Shown piece by piece: positions 54,832 to 63,399 of a DNA stretch of 64,000 nt (position 1 is its first letter; each line of letters starts with the position of its first letter). The position numbers and the translations under genes were made by a program. Below the pieces are notes generated by a model. It saw only the letters and a program-made list of their open reading frames with translations. It was not told the origin of the DNA and searched no databases. This stretch comes from Luteibacter aegosomaticola (lineage in GTDB: Bacteria > Pseudomonadota > Gammaproteobacteria > Xanthomonadales > Rhodanobacteraceae). The stretch covers positions 434,001-498,000 of the forward strand of contig NZ_CP095741.1 in assembly GCF_023078475.1 (NCBI RefSeq). Reading direction: 5' to 3'.

Positions 54832-55140
54832 GAACCCGGTGAGGTGTGCTGTTGTCAGTGTCATCAAGAGCTAGCCGTCCGCCAATTTAGCCTCGCTCCG
54901 CTACGCTCATTGTTGATAGGCGAACGTTGCGAGCGAAATTGTGCCGTCACGGCTGTACTCTTGAGTATCAACTAACGAAAAAGCCCCGGTGAAATCACCG
55001 AGGCTTTGACGCCGACCGGGTACCCCCAGTCCACTTGTCCAGCACTTTAGTCGTCCCGGAGTGGCATTTCAACCCGTGAAGGGGCTGCTCCGTGGTTGTT
55101 GCGGAGCGCCCGTGACCGGACGCCCCGCGAGCAGCCTCGA
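54832..55140. other. Intergenic region between the cassette and rho (309 bp)
   Basis: No gene seen. Left part is low-GC and probably marks the right edge of the insertion. The rho terminator lies at 54976-55006. Between it and the rho stop is a GC-rich stretch with a possible hairpin (GGCTGCTC / GAGCAGCC, 55084-55136) and a competing inner one (GCTCCG/CGGAGC), likely rho 3' UTR. Confidence 0.5.
54976..55006 (-). terminator. Rho-independent terminator downstream of rho
   Basis: On the minus strand AAAGCC-T-CGGTGA, TT loop, TCACCG-G-GGCTTT followed by TTCG. It also ends the cassette transcript in part, because of an A-rich flank. Confidence 0.75.
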
Positions 55141-56946
55141 TCAGCGCTTCATCGAGTTGAAGAACTCGTCGTTCGACTTGGTGTTCTTCATCTTGTCGAG
55201 CATGAATTCCATCGCGGCCAGCTCGTCCATCGGGTGGAGGAGCTTGCGCAGGATCCAGATCTTGGCGAGCAGGTCCGGATCGATCAGCAGGTCCTCGCGA
55301 CGGGTGCCGGAGCGGTTGATGTCGATGGCCGGGTACACGCGCTTCTCGGAGATGCGGCGGGACAGGTGCACTTCCATGTTGCCGGTGCCCTTGAACTCCT
55401 CGTAGATCACCTCGTCCATCTTGGAGCCGGTGTCCGTCAGCGCCGTGGCGATGATGGTGAGGCTGCCGCCTTCTTCCACGTTACGTGCCGCGCCGAAGAA
55501 GCGCTTGGGACGCTGCAGGGCGTTGGCATCCACACCGCCGGTGAGCACCTTGCCGGAGCTCGGGACCACGGTGTTGTAGGCACGGGCCAGACGGGTGATG
55601 GAGTCGAGCAGGATCACCACATCCTTCTTGTGCTCGACCAGGCGCTTGGCGCGCTCGATCACCATTTCGGCGACCTGCACGTGGCGCACGGCCGGCTCGT
55701 CGAAGGTCGAGCTGATAACTTCAGCGCGAACCGTGCGGGCGATTTCCGTGACTTCTTCCGGACGTTCATCGATCAACAGCATGATCAGGTGGACGTCGGG
55801 GTGGTTGTACTGGATGGCCTGCGCGATGTTCTGCAGCATCATCGTCTTACCCGACTTGGGCTGGGAGACGATAAGGCCACGCTGACCACGGCCGATCGGC
55901 GCCACCAGGTCGAGGATACGGCCGGTGATGTCTTCGGTGGAGCCGTTGCCACGCTCGAGCTTGAAGGCCTTGCGCGGGAACAGCGGGGTCAGGTTTTCAA
56001 ACAGCAGCTTGTTCTTGGACGCTTCCGGCGGATCGCCGTTGATGTCGTCCACCTTGAGCATGGCGAAGTAACGCTCGCCTTCCTTCGGGTGGCGGACGCG
56101 TCCGGTGATGTAATCGCCGGTGCGCAGGTTGAAGCGGCGGATCTGGCTGGGCGAGACGTAGATGTCATCGGGGCCGGCCAGGTAGGACTCATCGGCCGAG
56201 CGCAGGAAGCCGAAGCCGTCCTGGAGGATCTCGAGCACGCCTTCCGCCCAGATGCCGCCGCCCGAACGGGCGTGGGCCTTGAGGACGCTGAAGACCACAT
56301 CCTGCTTGCGCTGGCGGGCGACGCCTTCGCGGATGCCCAGCGACTCGGCGAATTCCAGGAGCTGGATGGAGTTCTTGCGCTTGAGCTCGGTCAGGTTGAT
56401 CAGGCGATCGTTGCTGCCGGCATCGGCATTCTCGTCGTCGTCGACCGGGTAGCCGTTGTTATTGTTGTTGCGCTGCTGATAGTTGCCGCCGCCGTTACCA
56501 CCACCGCCGCCCTGGCGCTGCTGGTTGTTGTTGCGGTCGTTGCGGTCGTTACGGTCATTGCGGCGGCGACGGCCACGGCCTTCGCGTTCGCGCTGGCCGC
56601 CCTGGCCACCCTGGTTGTTGTTCCCCTGGCCGCCCTGCTGCTGGCCCTGGTTCTGGCCCTGCGACTGGCCGCCTTCACGGGGCTCCTGCGGGGCGCGTGC
56701 CTCACCGGAGGGCGCCGGGTTATTGAGCTGGAGTTCGGCCTGCGGCGCGGGGACCGGCGGCAGTGGCGGAGGCGAGGGCGGCGTGGGCGCCGGGGCGGGA
56801 GCCGGCGCCGGAGCGCTCGTCTCAACCTTGGGGGCCTCCGCAGCCGGTGCCTTGCGGCGGGTGCGGGGACGTGGCTCGGTCGCAGGCTGGTCGCCGGCGC
56901 CCTTGGCGTCGATGGAGTCTTTCGTTTCGATATCGGACACGGGCAA
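55141..56946 (-). CDS. rho: Transcription termination factor Rho with long disordered N-terminal extension
   Basis: Hexameric RNA helicase that terminates transcription at C-rich sites. The conserved protein starts near residue 184 ([10 protein letters not shown]), with the RNA-binding cold-shock-like domain at about 230-310, Walker [10 protein letters not shown], Walker [18 protein letters not shown] and the C-terminal [10 protein letters not shown]. Before this lies a 182-residue extension: a proline/alanine-rich part (40-70) and a Gln/Gly/Asn/Arg-rich part (90-165) with [10 protein letters not shown] and poly-Asn. Total 601 residues against about 420 in E. coli. Such insertions in Rho occur in several phyla and can promote phase separation or modify RNA binding; here the effect is inference. 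It is downstream of trxA. Confidence 0.96.
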   Translation of the reverse strand: MPVSDIETKDSIDAKGAGDQPATEPRPRTRRKAPAAEAPKVETSAPAPAPAPAPTPPSPPPLPPVPAPQAELQLNNPAPSGEARAPQEPREGGQSQGQNQGQQQGGQGNNNQGGQGGQREREGRGRRRRNDRNDRNDRNNNQQRQGGGGGNGGGNYQQRNNNNNGYPVDDDENADAGSNDRLINLTELKRKNSIQLLEFAESLGIREGVARQRKQDVVFSVLKAHARSGGGIWAEGVLEILQDGFGFLRSADESYLAGPDDIYVSPSQIRRFNLRTGDYITGRVRHPKEGERYFAMLKVDDINGDPPEASKNKLLFENLTPLFPRKAFKLERGNGSTEDITGRILDLVAPIGRGQRGLIVSQPKSGKTMMLQNIAQAIQYNHPDVHLIMLLIDERPEEVTEIARTVRAEVISSTFDEPAVRHVQVAEMVIERAKRLVEHKKDVVILLDSITRLARAYNTVVPSSGKVLTGGVDANALQRPKRFFGAARNVEEGGSLTIIATALTDTGSKMDEVIYEEFKGTGNMEVHLSRRISEKRVYPAIDINRSGTRREDLLIDPDLLAKIWILRKLLHPMDELAAMEFMLDKMKNTKSNDEFFNSMKR

Positions 56947-57095
56947 ACCTCACGGGGCGCCGTTAAAAGAAGAAGGTGGGAGGGTTCGCGGGATGGGGGA
57001 CAGCGAGGTGTCCCGGGGCGAACGCCTAGAGCCTAGCATCGTGTGAGGCGCGAGGTAAAGCGCCCCACACGGCGGCTAACGGAAGCCTAACGGCT

Positions 57096-57422
57096 TCAGA
57101 TGGACTTCTGGATGAACTGATCGAGCTGACCCTTGCTCACGGCGCCGATCTGGGTGCCGGCGACCTTGCCATCCTTGAACACCATGAGGGTCGGGATGCC
57201 ACGCACGCCGAACTGGCGCGGGGTCTGCTGGTTCTCGTCGATATTGATCTTGACGATCTTGACCTTGCCTTCGTACTGGCCGGCCAGCTCGTCGAGCGCC
57301 GGGGCGATGGCCTTGCACGGGCCGCACCATTCCGCCCAGAAATCGAGCAGGACGGGGGTGTCGGATTCAAGGACGTCCTTCGAGAAGGCGGCGTCGCTGG
57401 TGTGGGTGATCTTGTCGCTCAC
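57096..57422 (-). CDS. trxA: Thioredoxin
   Basis: Small redox protein reducing disulfides. 108 residues, with active site WCGPC in [23 protein letters not shown] and the conserved cis-Pro in RGIPTLMVF. Start set at GTG 57420-57422, with GGAGA seven bases upstream; an in-frame TTG four codons earlier coincides with the ribosome-binding site and is unlikely. Followed by rho after 149 bases, a common trxA-rho arrangement. A small hairpin (GAAGCC/GGCTTC) overlaps its stop. Confidence 0.97.
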   Translation of the reverse strand: MSDKITHTSDAAFSKDVLESDTPVLLDFWAEWCGPCKAIAPALDELAGQYEGKVKIVKINIDENQQTPRQFGVRGIPTLMVFKDGKVAGTQIGAVSKGQLDQFIQKSI

Positions 57423-57843
57423 CGTGGTCTCCAAAGTGGGTTATAGGGGAGTTGACGACCGTGACGCTGGCATCGGCTACACTTAGGAGCCCCATGTCGC
57501 GGGTCCAACCGGAACCGAAGGTCTTGGCCGTTGCAGCCGGTGGCCCTCATTCCAACCGAACTAGGGGCGCGATACAAGCGATTCAAGGTGCCAGCGGGTG
57601 GTTTCCGTTGACATAGGTAAACCGGTTCGAGAAGCCGGTTCAGCTATGCCAGCGGGAGCCGTCGGGCCAGGCACCACCGCCTCCGGCCAACGTGCGCCGG
57701 GCGCGTCGACACGCCGCCGGGCTGGCAACCGGGGGCCACCGACCCTCCCGTGGCGCCGGCCGGATCAACCACCCGTCCCGTGGTGCATTCGTTGCCGCAG
57801 GGACGGCGCCGCGTACTCGCGGCGCAAGCTTCCAGGCCTATCC
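57423..57843. other. Intergenic/long leader between trxA and rhlB (421 bp)
   Basis: No confident gene. The rhlB frame continues open back to 57598 but the sequence is Arg/Pro/Gly-rich and unlike the family. Contains TTGACA at 57608-57613 without a good -10, and an AACCGG/CCGGTT hairpin at 57620-57640. Likely holds divergent promoters and a long GC-rich 5' leader of rhlB, possibly structured. Confidence 0.45.
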
Positions 57844-59598
57844 ATGTCCCAGACCGTACTTACCGACGTCTTTTACGAAAACCTCGACCTCCATCCGCTC
57901 CTGCACCAGGGGCTCGCCACCGCCGGCATCACCCGTTGCACGCCCATCCAGGCGCTGACCCTGCCCGTGGCCCTGACCGGCCGTGATGTCGCAGGCCAGG
58001 CCCAGACCGGCACCGGCAAGACCTTCGCGTTCCTCGTGGCGCTGATGGATCGCCTGCTCCGGAACCCGGCCGCGGCCGACCGCAAGGATTCGGACCCGCG
58101 CGCCCTCATCATCGCGCCCACCCGCGAACTGGCCATCCAGATCGAGAAGGATTTCCAGACGATCGGCAAGGGCACCGGCCTGCGCAGCGCCCTGATCTAC
58201 GGCGGCGTCGATTACGACAAGCAGCGCCAGCAGCTCCGCGACGGCTGCGACATCATCATCGCCACCCCGGGCCGCCTGCTCGATTACTACAAGCAGGATG
58301 TCTTCGGCTTCGGCAGCGTCGAGGTCATGGTCATCGACGAAGCCGATCGCATGTTCGATCTCGGCTTCATCAAGGACGTGCGCTTCATCTTCCGCCGCCT
58401 GCCGGCCCGCGAGAAGCGCCAGGTCCTGCTGTTCTCCGCCACCCTGAGCCACCGCGTGCTCGAGCTGGCCTACGAGCACATGCACGAAGCCGAAAAGCTC
58501 GTGGTGGAAACCGAGAACGTCACGGCCGACCGCGTCCGCCAGGTGGTCTACTTCCCTTCGAAGGAAGAAAAGATGCCGCTGCTGCTGAACCTGCTCGAGG
58601 AGAGCAAGGCCGAGCGCAGCATCATCTTCGTGAACACCAAGGCCGCCGCCGAGCGCATCACCGACCGCCTGAAGCGCCATAACTTCCGTGTCGGCGCCAT
58701 CTCGGGCGACGTGCCGCAGGTGAAGCGCCAGAAGCTGCTGCAGCGCTTCCAGGACGGCCAGATCGACATGCTGGTGGCTACCGACGTCGCCGCCCGCGGC
58801 CTGCATATCCCGGCCGTCAGCCACGTCTTCAACTACGACCTGCCGCAGGATGCCGAGGACTACGTCCACCGCATCGGCCGTACCGCGCGCCTGGGTGCCG
58901 AAGGCGATGCCATCAGCTTCGCCTGCGACCTCTACGCGATGGGCCTGCCGGACATCGAGACCTACATCAACCAGAAGATCCCGACCGCTTCGATCGAAGC
59001 GCGGATGCTGGTGATGCCGGCGGCGCGCCCGCGTGCCGACGGCGTGCAGGATGAAGTGGAAGATCCGAACGACACCGGCGGCCACGTGCCGACCCGTGGC
59101 GCGCCGCCCGAGAAGGGTGGCCGCGGTGGCCGTGATGGCCAGCGTTCGGGTTCGCGCTCGGGTTCGCGTTCCGGCCCGCGCTCGGGCGAGCGTTCCGGTA
59201 ACCGTGAGCGCCGTCCGCGCCAGGACGCGCCGGCGACGGGCTCGACCGAAGTCCCGGTGAAGACCGTGGTCGTGGCCGAGACGGTGGCCGACCTGCCGGC
59301 CGCAGCCGAGGCAATGGCTGCCGATTCGGCGCCGAAGAAGCGTCGCCGCCGTGGTGGTCGCGGTCGCGGCCGTCGCGAGGGTGGTGCCGAGGGCGCGCCG
59401 CAGGTGCGCATCCAGGACAACAACACCGCCGCGACCCCGCGCGCTGCTGGCGCCGAGGGTGCGCAGGCCAACGGCAACCGCCGTCCGTCGCGCCATGTGG
59501 CCGCGTCGCGTCCGGCCGCTACGCCGGCCCCGGCGGCAGCACCGGCTAAGAAGGAAGGTTTCTTCCGTCGTCTGGGCCGGATTTTCGGCGGTAAGTAA
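57844..59598 (+). CDS. rhlB: DEAD-box ATP-dependent RNA helicase RhlB
   Basis: RNA helicase that assists RNase E in mRNA decay. 584 residues. Q motif [14 protein letters not shown], Walker [21 protein letters not shown] box [16 protein letters not shown] in [11 protein letters not shown], and lobe-two [12 protein letters not shown] and [10 protein letters not shown]. Length is about 160 residues more than E. coli RhlB because of a C-terminal extension (from about 420) rich in Arg/Gly/Ser, with repeats such as [15 protein letters not shown] and [17 protein letters not shown]. Start at ATG 57844 ([20 protein letters not shown]). Placed next to trxA-rho (divergent). Confidence 0.94.
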   Translation: MSQTVLTDVFYENLDLHPLLHQGLATAGITRCTPIQALTLPVALTGRDVAGQAQTGTGKTFAFLVALMDRLLRNPAAADRKDSDPRALIIAPTRELAIQIEKDFQTIGKGTGLRSALIYGGVDYDKQRQQLRDGCDIIIATPGRLLDYYKQDVFGFGSVEVMVIDEADRMFDLGFIKDVRFIFRRLPAREKRQVLLFSATLSHRVLELAYEHMHEAEKLVVETENVTADRVRQVVYFPSKEEKMPLLLNLLEESKAERSIIFVNTKAAAERITDRLKRHNFRVGAISGDVPQVKRQKLLQRFQDGQIDMLVATDVAARGLHIPAVSHVFNYDLPQDAEDYVHRIGRTARLGAEGDAISFACDLYAMGLPDIETYINQKIPTASIEARMLVMPAARPRADGVQDEVEDPNDTGGHVPTRGAPPEKGGRGGRDGQRSGSRSGSRSGPRSGERSGNRERRPRQDAPATGSTEVPVKTVVVAETVADLPAAAEAMAADSAPKKRRRRGGRGRGRREGGAEGAPQVRIQDNNTAATPRAAGAEGAQANGNRRPSRHVAASRPAATPAPAAAPAKKEGFFRRLGRIFGGK

Positions 59599-59605
59599 CG
59601 CCTTC

Positions 59606-59641
59606 GTGGCGTGAATCGCGCGCAAGCGCGATTCACGCCAC
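59606..59641. repeat. Perfect 16-bp hairpin between rhlB and ftsE
   Basis: GTGGCGTGAATCGCGC, loop GCAA, GCGCGATTCACGCCAC. It begins eight bases after the rhlB stop. No T-run follows, so it is either a stem that blocks 3' decay of rhlB mRNA or a REP relative. Of different sequence from the GTAGGAGC elements. Confidence 0.75.
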
Positions 59642-59718
59642 CAATTCGCGACTCAAACCCGGCCCAAACACCGCCACATCCCTTATCCTCTAGGCTTCAC
59701 GGGCCAACGGGTAGCGCG

Positions 59719-60396
59719 GTGATCGGTTTCGATCTGGTGAGCAAACGATACGAGGGCGACCACCAGGCCCTTACGGATGTCTCCTTCCAGGTCGACGCCG
59801 GCGAGATGGCGTTCGTCACCGGTCATTCCGGTGCAGGCAAGAGCACCCTGCTCAAGCTGCTGGCCATGATCGAGCGGCCCACCAATGGCGTGGTCACGCT
59901 GGACGGGCAGAAGCTCAACACCGTCCGTTCCTCCGATATCCCCCGCATCCGCCGCAAGCTGGGCATGGTCTTCCAGGACCACCGGCTCCTGCTCGATCGC
60001 AGCGTGTTCGCCAATGTGGAGCTGCCGCTCGTCATCGCCGGCGTTTCGCCGACCGAGCGTGCCCGCCGGGTACGTGCCGCGCTGGAGAAGGTGGGCCTGC
60101 TGAGCTATGAGAAGCAGCTGCCCGGCACCCTCTCCACGGGTGAACAGCAGCGCGTGGGCATCGCCCGCGCCATTGTTGCCAAGCCCGCCGTGCTTATCGC
60201 CGATGAGCCCACCGGCAACCTCGATCCGCAGCTGGCCATGGAAATCATGGGCCTGTTCGCCGAATTCCAGGCGGTGGGTACCGCTGTCCTCGTCGCGAGC
60301 CACGACCTGATGCTGATCAAGCGCATGAAGAAACGCGTCGTGGTGCTCGACCACGGCAAGCTCATCGCCGACGTGCCCGCGACGGAGGTGGTATGA
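59719..60396 (+). CDS. ftsE: Cell division ATP-binding protein FtsE
   Basis: ABC ATPase that with FtsX activates peptidoglycan hydrolases at the septum. 225 residues. Walker A GHSGAGKST, signature LSTGEQQRVGIARA, Walker B VLIADEPTGNLDP, H-loop VASHD. GTG start at 59719 chosen since homology begins VIGFDLVSKRYEG; longer in-frame readings cover the hairpin. Overlaps ftsX by four bases (ATGA). Confidence 0.95.
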   Translation: MIGFDLVSKRYEGDHQALTDVSFQVDAGEMAFVTGHSGAGKSTLLKLLAMIERPTNGVVTLDGQKLNTVRSSDIPRIRRKLGMVFQDHRLLLDRSVFANVELPLVIAGVSPTERARRVRAALEKVGLLSYEKQLPGTLSTGEQQRVGIARAIVAKPAVLIADEPTGNLDPQLAMEIMGLFAEFQAVGTAVLVASHDLMLIKRMKKRVVVLDHGKLIADVPATEVV

Positions 60397-61373
60397 ACGC
60401 CGTCCGCGAACCACGCCGCGCGCCCGAGCCGGAAAAAACCCGCCGTAGCACGCCGCACCACATCGGTGCCTGGCGCGAGCACCACAGCTGGAGCCTCTCG
60501 ATCAGCTGGCGCCGCCTCGCCGCGCGCCCGCTCGGCACGCTGCTTACCGTCGCGGTGATGGGTGTCGCGCTCGCACTGCCGCTGGCGTTCTACATGTTGC
60601 TAGGCAACGTCGAGCGCATGGGCGATGCGCTTGGGCGCAACCAGACCATCAGCGTGTTCATGAAGCCGGGCCAGGCCGTGGCCATGGCCGAAACCGCGGC
60701 GTCCGCGCTGCGCGGCCGGCCCGAGGTGCAGGAGATCACGGTCCGCACGCCGAAGGATGGCCTGGCCGAACTGGCCGAAGTCCAGGGGTTCTCGGGCGCG
60801 CTACAGTCGCTCGACGAGAACCCGCTTCCGTACGTTCTTTCCGTTCAGCCGAAGCCGAACCTCTCGGCGGATGAGGTGAGCCGCCTGGTCGAATCGATGA
60901 AGGCGACGCCGGGCGTGGACATGGTCCAGGATACCGGGGCGTGGCGTCAGCGCCTCGATGCCATCCTGGGTGTCGGCACGCGTGCTACCACCATGCTGGC
61001 ATTCCTTCTCGGTATTGCCGCGCTGCTCGTGGTCGGCAACACCATCCGTGTGGATATCCAGAGCCGCGCCGAGGAAATCGGCGTGCTGCTGCTGATCGGG
61101 GCAAGCCGGCCCTTCGTGCGCCGTCCTTATCTGTACACGGGTATCTGGCTTGGCCTGTTCGCCGGCATCCTCGCCGTCGCGCTCGCGGTGGTGATCGAAA
61201 TTGCGATGGCGGGCCCGGTTGGCCGCCTCGCGGCCGCTTACGATGGCAGTGTCCAGTTCGGCGGGTTGCCCGCCTGGCTGCTTCTTTCAGTACCGCTCGC
61301 GTCAGCCGTGCTTGGCTGGCTCGGCGCGCGGCTGGTCAGCGCACGACAGATCCGCCGCGCGGCGGCGGTTTAA
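60393..61373 (+). CDS. ftsX: Cell division protein FtsX
   Basis: Inner-membrane partner of FtsE, 326 residues, four predicted membrane helices: one near 50-72, and three in the C-terminal half (about 200-300). Periplasmic loop with ISVFMKP and PLPYVLSVQPKP. Start overlaps ftsE stop (ATGA). The usual next gene rpoH is displaced by two genes here. Confidence 0.94.
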   Translation: MNAVREPRRAPEPEKTRRSTPHHIGAWREHHSWSLSISWRRLAARPLGTLLTVAVMGVALALPLAFYMLLGNVERMGDALGRNQTISVFMKPGQAVAMAETAASALRGRPEVQEITVRTPKDGLAELAEVQGFSGALQSLDENPLPYVLSVQPKPNLSADEVSRLVESMKATPGVDMVQDTGAWRQRLDAILGVGTRATTMLAFLLGIAALLVVGNTIRVDIQSRAEEIGVLLLIGASRPFVRRPYLYTGIWLGLFAGILAVALAVVIEIAMAGPVGRLAAAYDGSVQFGGLPAWLLLSVPLASAVLGWLGARLVSARQIRRAAAV

Positions 61374-61387
61374 GGGGAGGCCAGGGG

Positions 61388-62227
61388 GTGGCATCGCATA
61401 TCGGATCAGGCGTCGCTGGCGCCACGCCGCGGATCCTGCTGGTGGATGGTTCCAAGGTGGTCCGCTCGCTTATCTCGCGCGTGGTCTCGGCCGAAGTGCC
61501 GGGCGTCGAAATCGTCGGCGTGGGTACCGGCGCGGAAGCGCAGATGGAGCTGCAGCAAGGCGTGTTCGACTTCGTGACCGTGGCCCTGCGCCTGCCCGAC
61601 ATGGACGGGCTGGATGTCGCGCGCTTCGTGCGCGAAGCAGCGCCGCAGATCTACATGCCCATCGTGGTGGTGTCGGGCGATGTCGAGCAGCGCCTGCATC
61701 GCCGCGAGCTGGGCGAGTTCGTCACCGACTACTTCGACAAATCGCTCGGCTTCGAAGCGCTTGCCGAATTCATTCGCGGCTACGTGCGCCCCGAGGGCGG
61801 TGCGGAAGGCGAAGTGCTTTACGTGGAAGATAGCCGCGTCGTCGCGTTGGCCACGCGCCGCATGATGGAGAAGTATGGTCTTACCGTGCATCACGTCATC
61901 AGCGCGGAAGATGCGATCGAATTCCTGCGTGCCGCGAAGGCGGAAGGGAAGGTCGGTGCGGACGTGGTGTTGACCGACGTAAGCCTGAAGGGCGAACTCA
62001 CTGGCGGCGATCTCGTTGAACGCATCCGCAATGAATTCGGTTACGGCAAGGGGAAGCTGCCCACACTGATCATGACCGGTGACGAAAATCCCGCGAACCA
62101 GGCGGCGCTTTTGCGTGCCGGCGCGAACGATCTGGTCGAGAAGCCGGTGGAAGAAAAGTTGCTCATCACGAAGCTGCTGTTCCAGCTTCGTGTCGCGTTG
62201 CACCTGCGCGCGAAGGCGGAAGCTTGA
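61388..62227 (+). CDS. Dual-receiver response regulator (REC-REC), first domain degenerate
   Basis: A 279-residue protein made of two receiver domains and no output domain. The first (about 15-130) has lost key residues: the phosphoacceptor Asp in [14 protein letters not shown] is Ala66, and the acidic pair is D20-G21, although K118 is kept. The second (about 142-270) is intact: E147-D148, acceptor D197 in VVLTDVSL, T230 and K252. So the first is a pseudo-receiver. Start set at GTG 61388 with GGGGAGG upstream, 14 bases after ftsX. Overlaps ung by three bases or so. Partner kinase not in the window. A role in cell-cycle or stress signalling is inference. Confidence 0.85.
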   Translation: MASHIGSGVAGATPRILLVDGSKVVRSLISRVVSAEVPGVEIVGVGTGAEAQMELQQGVFDFVTVALRLPDMDGLDVARFVREAAPQIYMPIVVVSGDVEQRLHRRELGEFVTDYFDKSLGFEALAEFIRGYVRPEGGAEGEVLYVEDSRVVALATRRMMEKYGLTVHHVISAEDAIEFLRAAKAEGKVGADVVLTDVSLKGELTGGDLVERIRNEFGYGKGKLPTLIMTGDENPANQAALLRAGANDLVEKPVEEKLLITKLLFQLRVALHLRAKAEA

Positions 62228-62925
62228 ACGATCGCGTGAAGCTCGAGGCCTCCTGGAAGGAGCGTATCGGCGATTACCTCGACCGGCCGGAGATGCTTCA
62301 GCTCTCCGCGTTCCTGCGTGATGAGAAGGCGCACGGGAAAGAAATCTATCCGCCGGGCCCCGAGATCTTCAACGCGTTCGAACACACGCCGTTCGACAAG
62401 GTACGTGTCGTCATCCTTGGCCAGGATCCGTATCACGGCCCCGGCCAGGCTCACGGCTTGAGCTTCTCCGTGCGGCCCGGTGTGCGTGTACCGCCGTCGC
62501 TGCAGAACATGTTCAAGGAAATCGAGAGTTGTCTCGGTATTCCTCGCCCCGATCATGGATGCCTCACGCCGTGGGCTGATCGTGGCGTGCTATTGCTCAA
62601 CGCCGTGCTCACGGTAGAAGCGGGGCAGGCGGCGTCACATCAGGGACGTGGTTGGGAAGGGTTTACGGATGCCGCGATCGATGCCTTGAACCGTGAGCGC
62701 GAAGGCCTGGTCTTCATGCTGTGGGGTAGCCACGCACAGAAGAAAGGCCAGCTCATCGACGGCAAGCGCCATTGCATCCTGCGCAGCGTGCATCCCTCGC
62801 CACTTTCTGCGCATCGCGGGTTCATGGGGTGCGGACATTTCGCCCAAGCAAACGAGTACCTCGTTGCGCGCGGCGAGCAGCCCATCGACTGGTCACTGCC
62901 GCGTCGCGCAGATTTCGCAGGTTGA
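62224..62925 (+). CDS. ung: Uracil-DNA glycosylase
   Basis: Family 1 UDG that removes uracil from DNA. 233 residues. Catalytic [18 protein letters not shown] (Asp) and the C-terminal [13 protein letters not shown] (His, minor-groove loop) are intact. TTG start at 62224 overlaps the response-regulator stop (TTGA). A hairpin terminator follows. Confidence 0.96.
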   Translation: MNDRVKLEASWKERIGDYLDRPEMLQLSAFLRDEKAHGKEIYPPGPEIFNAFEHTPFDKVRVVILGQDPYHGPGQAHGLSFSVRPGVRVPPSLQNMFKEIESCLGIPRPDHGCLTPWADRGVLLLNAVLTVEAGQAASHQGRGWEGFTDAAIDALNREREGLVFMLWGSHAQKKGQLIDGKRHCILRSVHPSPLSAHRGFMGCGHFAQANEYLVARGEQPIDWSLPRRADFAG

Positions 62926-62933
62926 AGTGACAG

Positions 62934-62961
62934 AAGCCTGCGGCCGAGGCTCGCAGGCTTT
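62934..62961 (+). terminator. Hairpin terminator after ung
   Basis: AAGCCTGCG/CGCAGGCTT, 9-bp stem, 9-base loop, followed by TTTAG. The T-run is short, so efficiency may be modest. Confidence 0.55.
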
Positions 62962-63312
62962 AGCAACCACATACTTGTCATCGTGACGTGGCCCGCCTCA
63001 CGGCCCATCCGGATGGTTTCCGTGAGGTCTTTGATCGGCGAGCCGATCGACCCGCATAGATTAGCCCCCAGGCCGACGGCCACGCGTCAGCGGATGGCGG
63101 CGCAGCGCGTAGGCGCATTCCGACGGGCCGCGTCCGGGTTCCCTGACTTCAGTTTGGGGCTTGAATTCCTGCCGCCCGAACACTATTTCCTTTGAGGGCA
63201 GGCACATACGCCTGCCTGACGGCTTCAGGGCACTCTGGCCAGCCGTCTGCCTCCTGAATACCCCCAAGTCCCCACTGGACACCGAGGGGGTATTTCTGTA
63301 CCATTGAGTACA

Positions 63313-63369
63313 GCTAACCAAGATTGAACTTCGGTAGGGGTTAGCACTCCCACCCTGGGACTGCTAACC
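63313..63369 (+). promoter_or_regulatory. Alternative hairpins in the rpoH leader
   Basis: GCTAACC occurs twice (63313-63319 and 63363-63369) with one complementary GGTTAGC (63339-63345) between. The middle arm can pair with the left copy or, in a stronger extended stem (GGTTAGCA-C-TCCCA / TGGGA-C-TGCTAACC, 63339-63369), with the right copy. The structures exclude each other and end 16 bases before the rpoH AGGAGG. Candidate RNA switch or thermometer; the sequence is directly seen and the function inferred. Confidence 0.5.
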
Positions 63370-63399
63370 TGCACCGATACCTTTCAGGAGGTTCCACAC

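Larger units (their letters stand above)
62926..63399. other. Intergenic region between ung and rpoH (474 bp), structured
   Basis: No supported gene. Contains several inverted repeats: the ung terminator (62934-62961), CCTCACGG/CCGTGAGG enclosing CCATCC/GGATGG (62996-63027), AGGGCAGGC...GCCTGCCT (63193-63216), and AATACCCCC/GGGGGTATT (63257-63294, followed by a short T-rich stretch). The last 100 bases are the rpoH leader with mutually exclusive hairpins. A minus-strand reading frame across 62640-63083 overlaps ung and is not taken as a gene. Confidence 0.5.

Noticed and set aside
51508..55010. Direct repeats flanking the methyltransferase cassette as integration sites
   Set aside because: Comparison of the edges by eye gave no shared stretch longer than a few bases.
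55096..57036. 646-codon plus-strand open frame opposite rho
   Set aside because: Consists of low-complexity Ala/Val/Leu and Gly/Arg runs complementary to the Rho extension; no start signal.
57608..57636. Perfect -35 TTGACA in the rhlB leader
   Set aside because: The hexamer at the right distance (GAAGCC) does not resemble a -10, so no promoter was called.
57838..59625. 595-codon minus-strand open frame opposite rhlB
   Set aside because: Shadow of the DEAD-box gene with unnatural composition.
62640..63083. Minus-strand open frame (147 codons) across the ung 3' end and intergenic hairpins
   Set aside because: Overlaps ung heavily, and the part outside ung lies on inverted repeats. A remnant of something conserved cannot be excluded, but nothing supports it.
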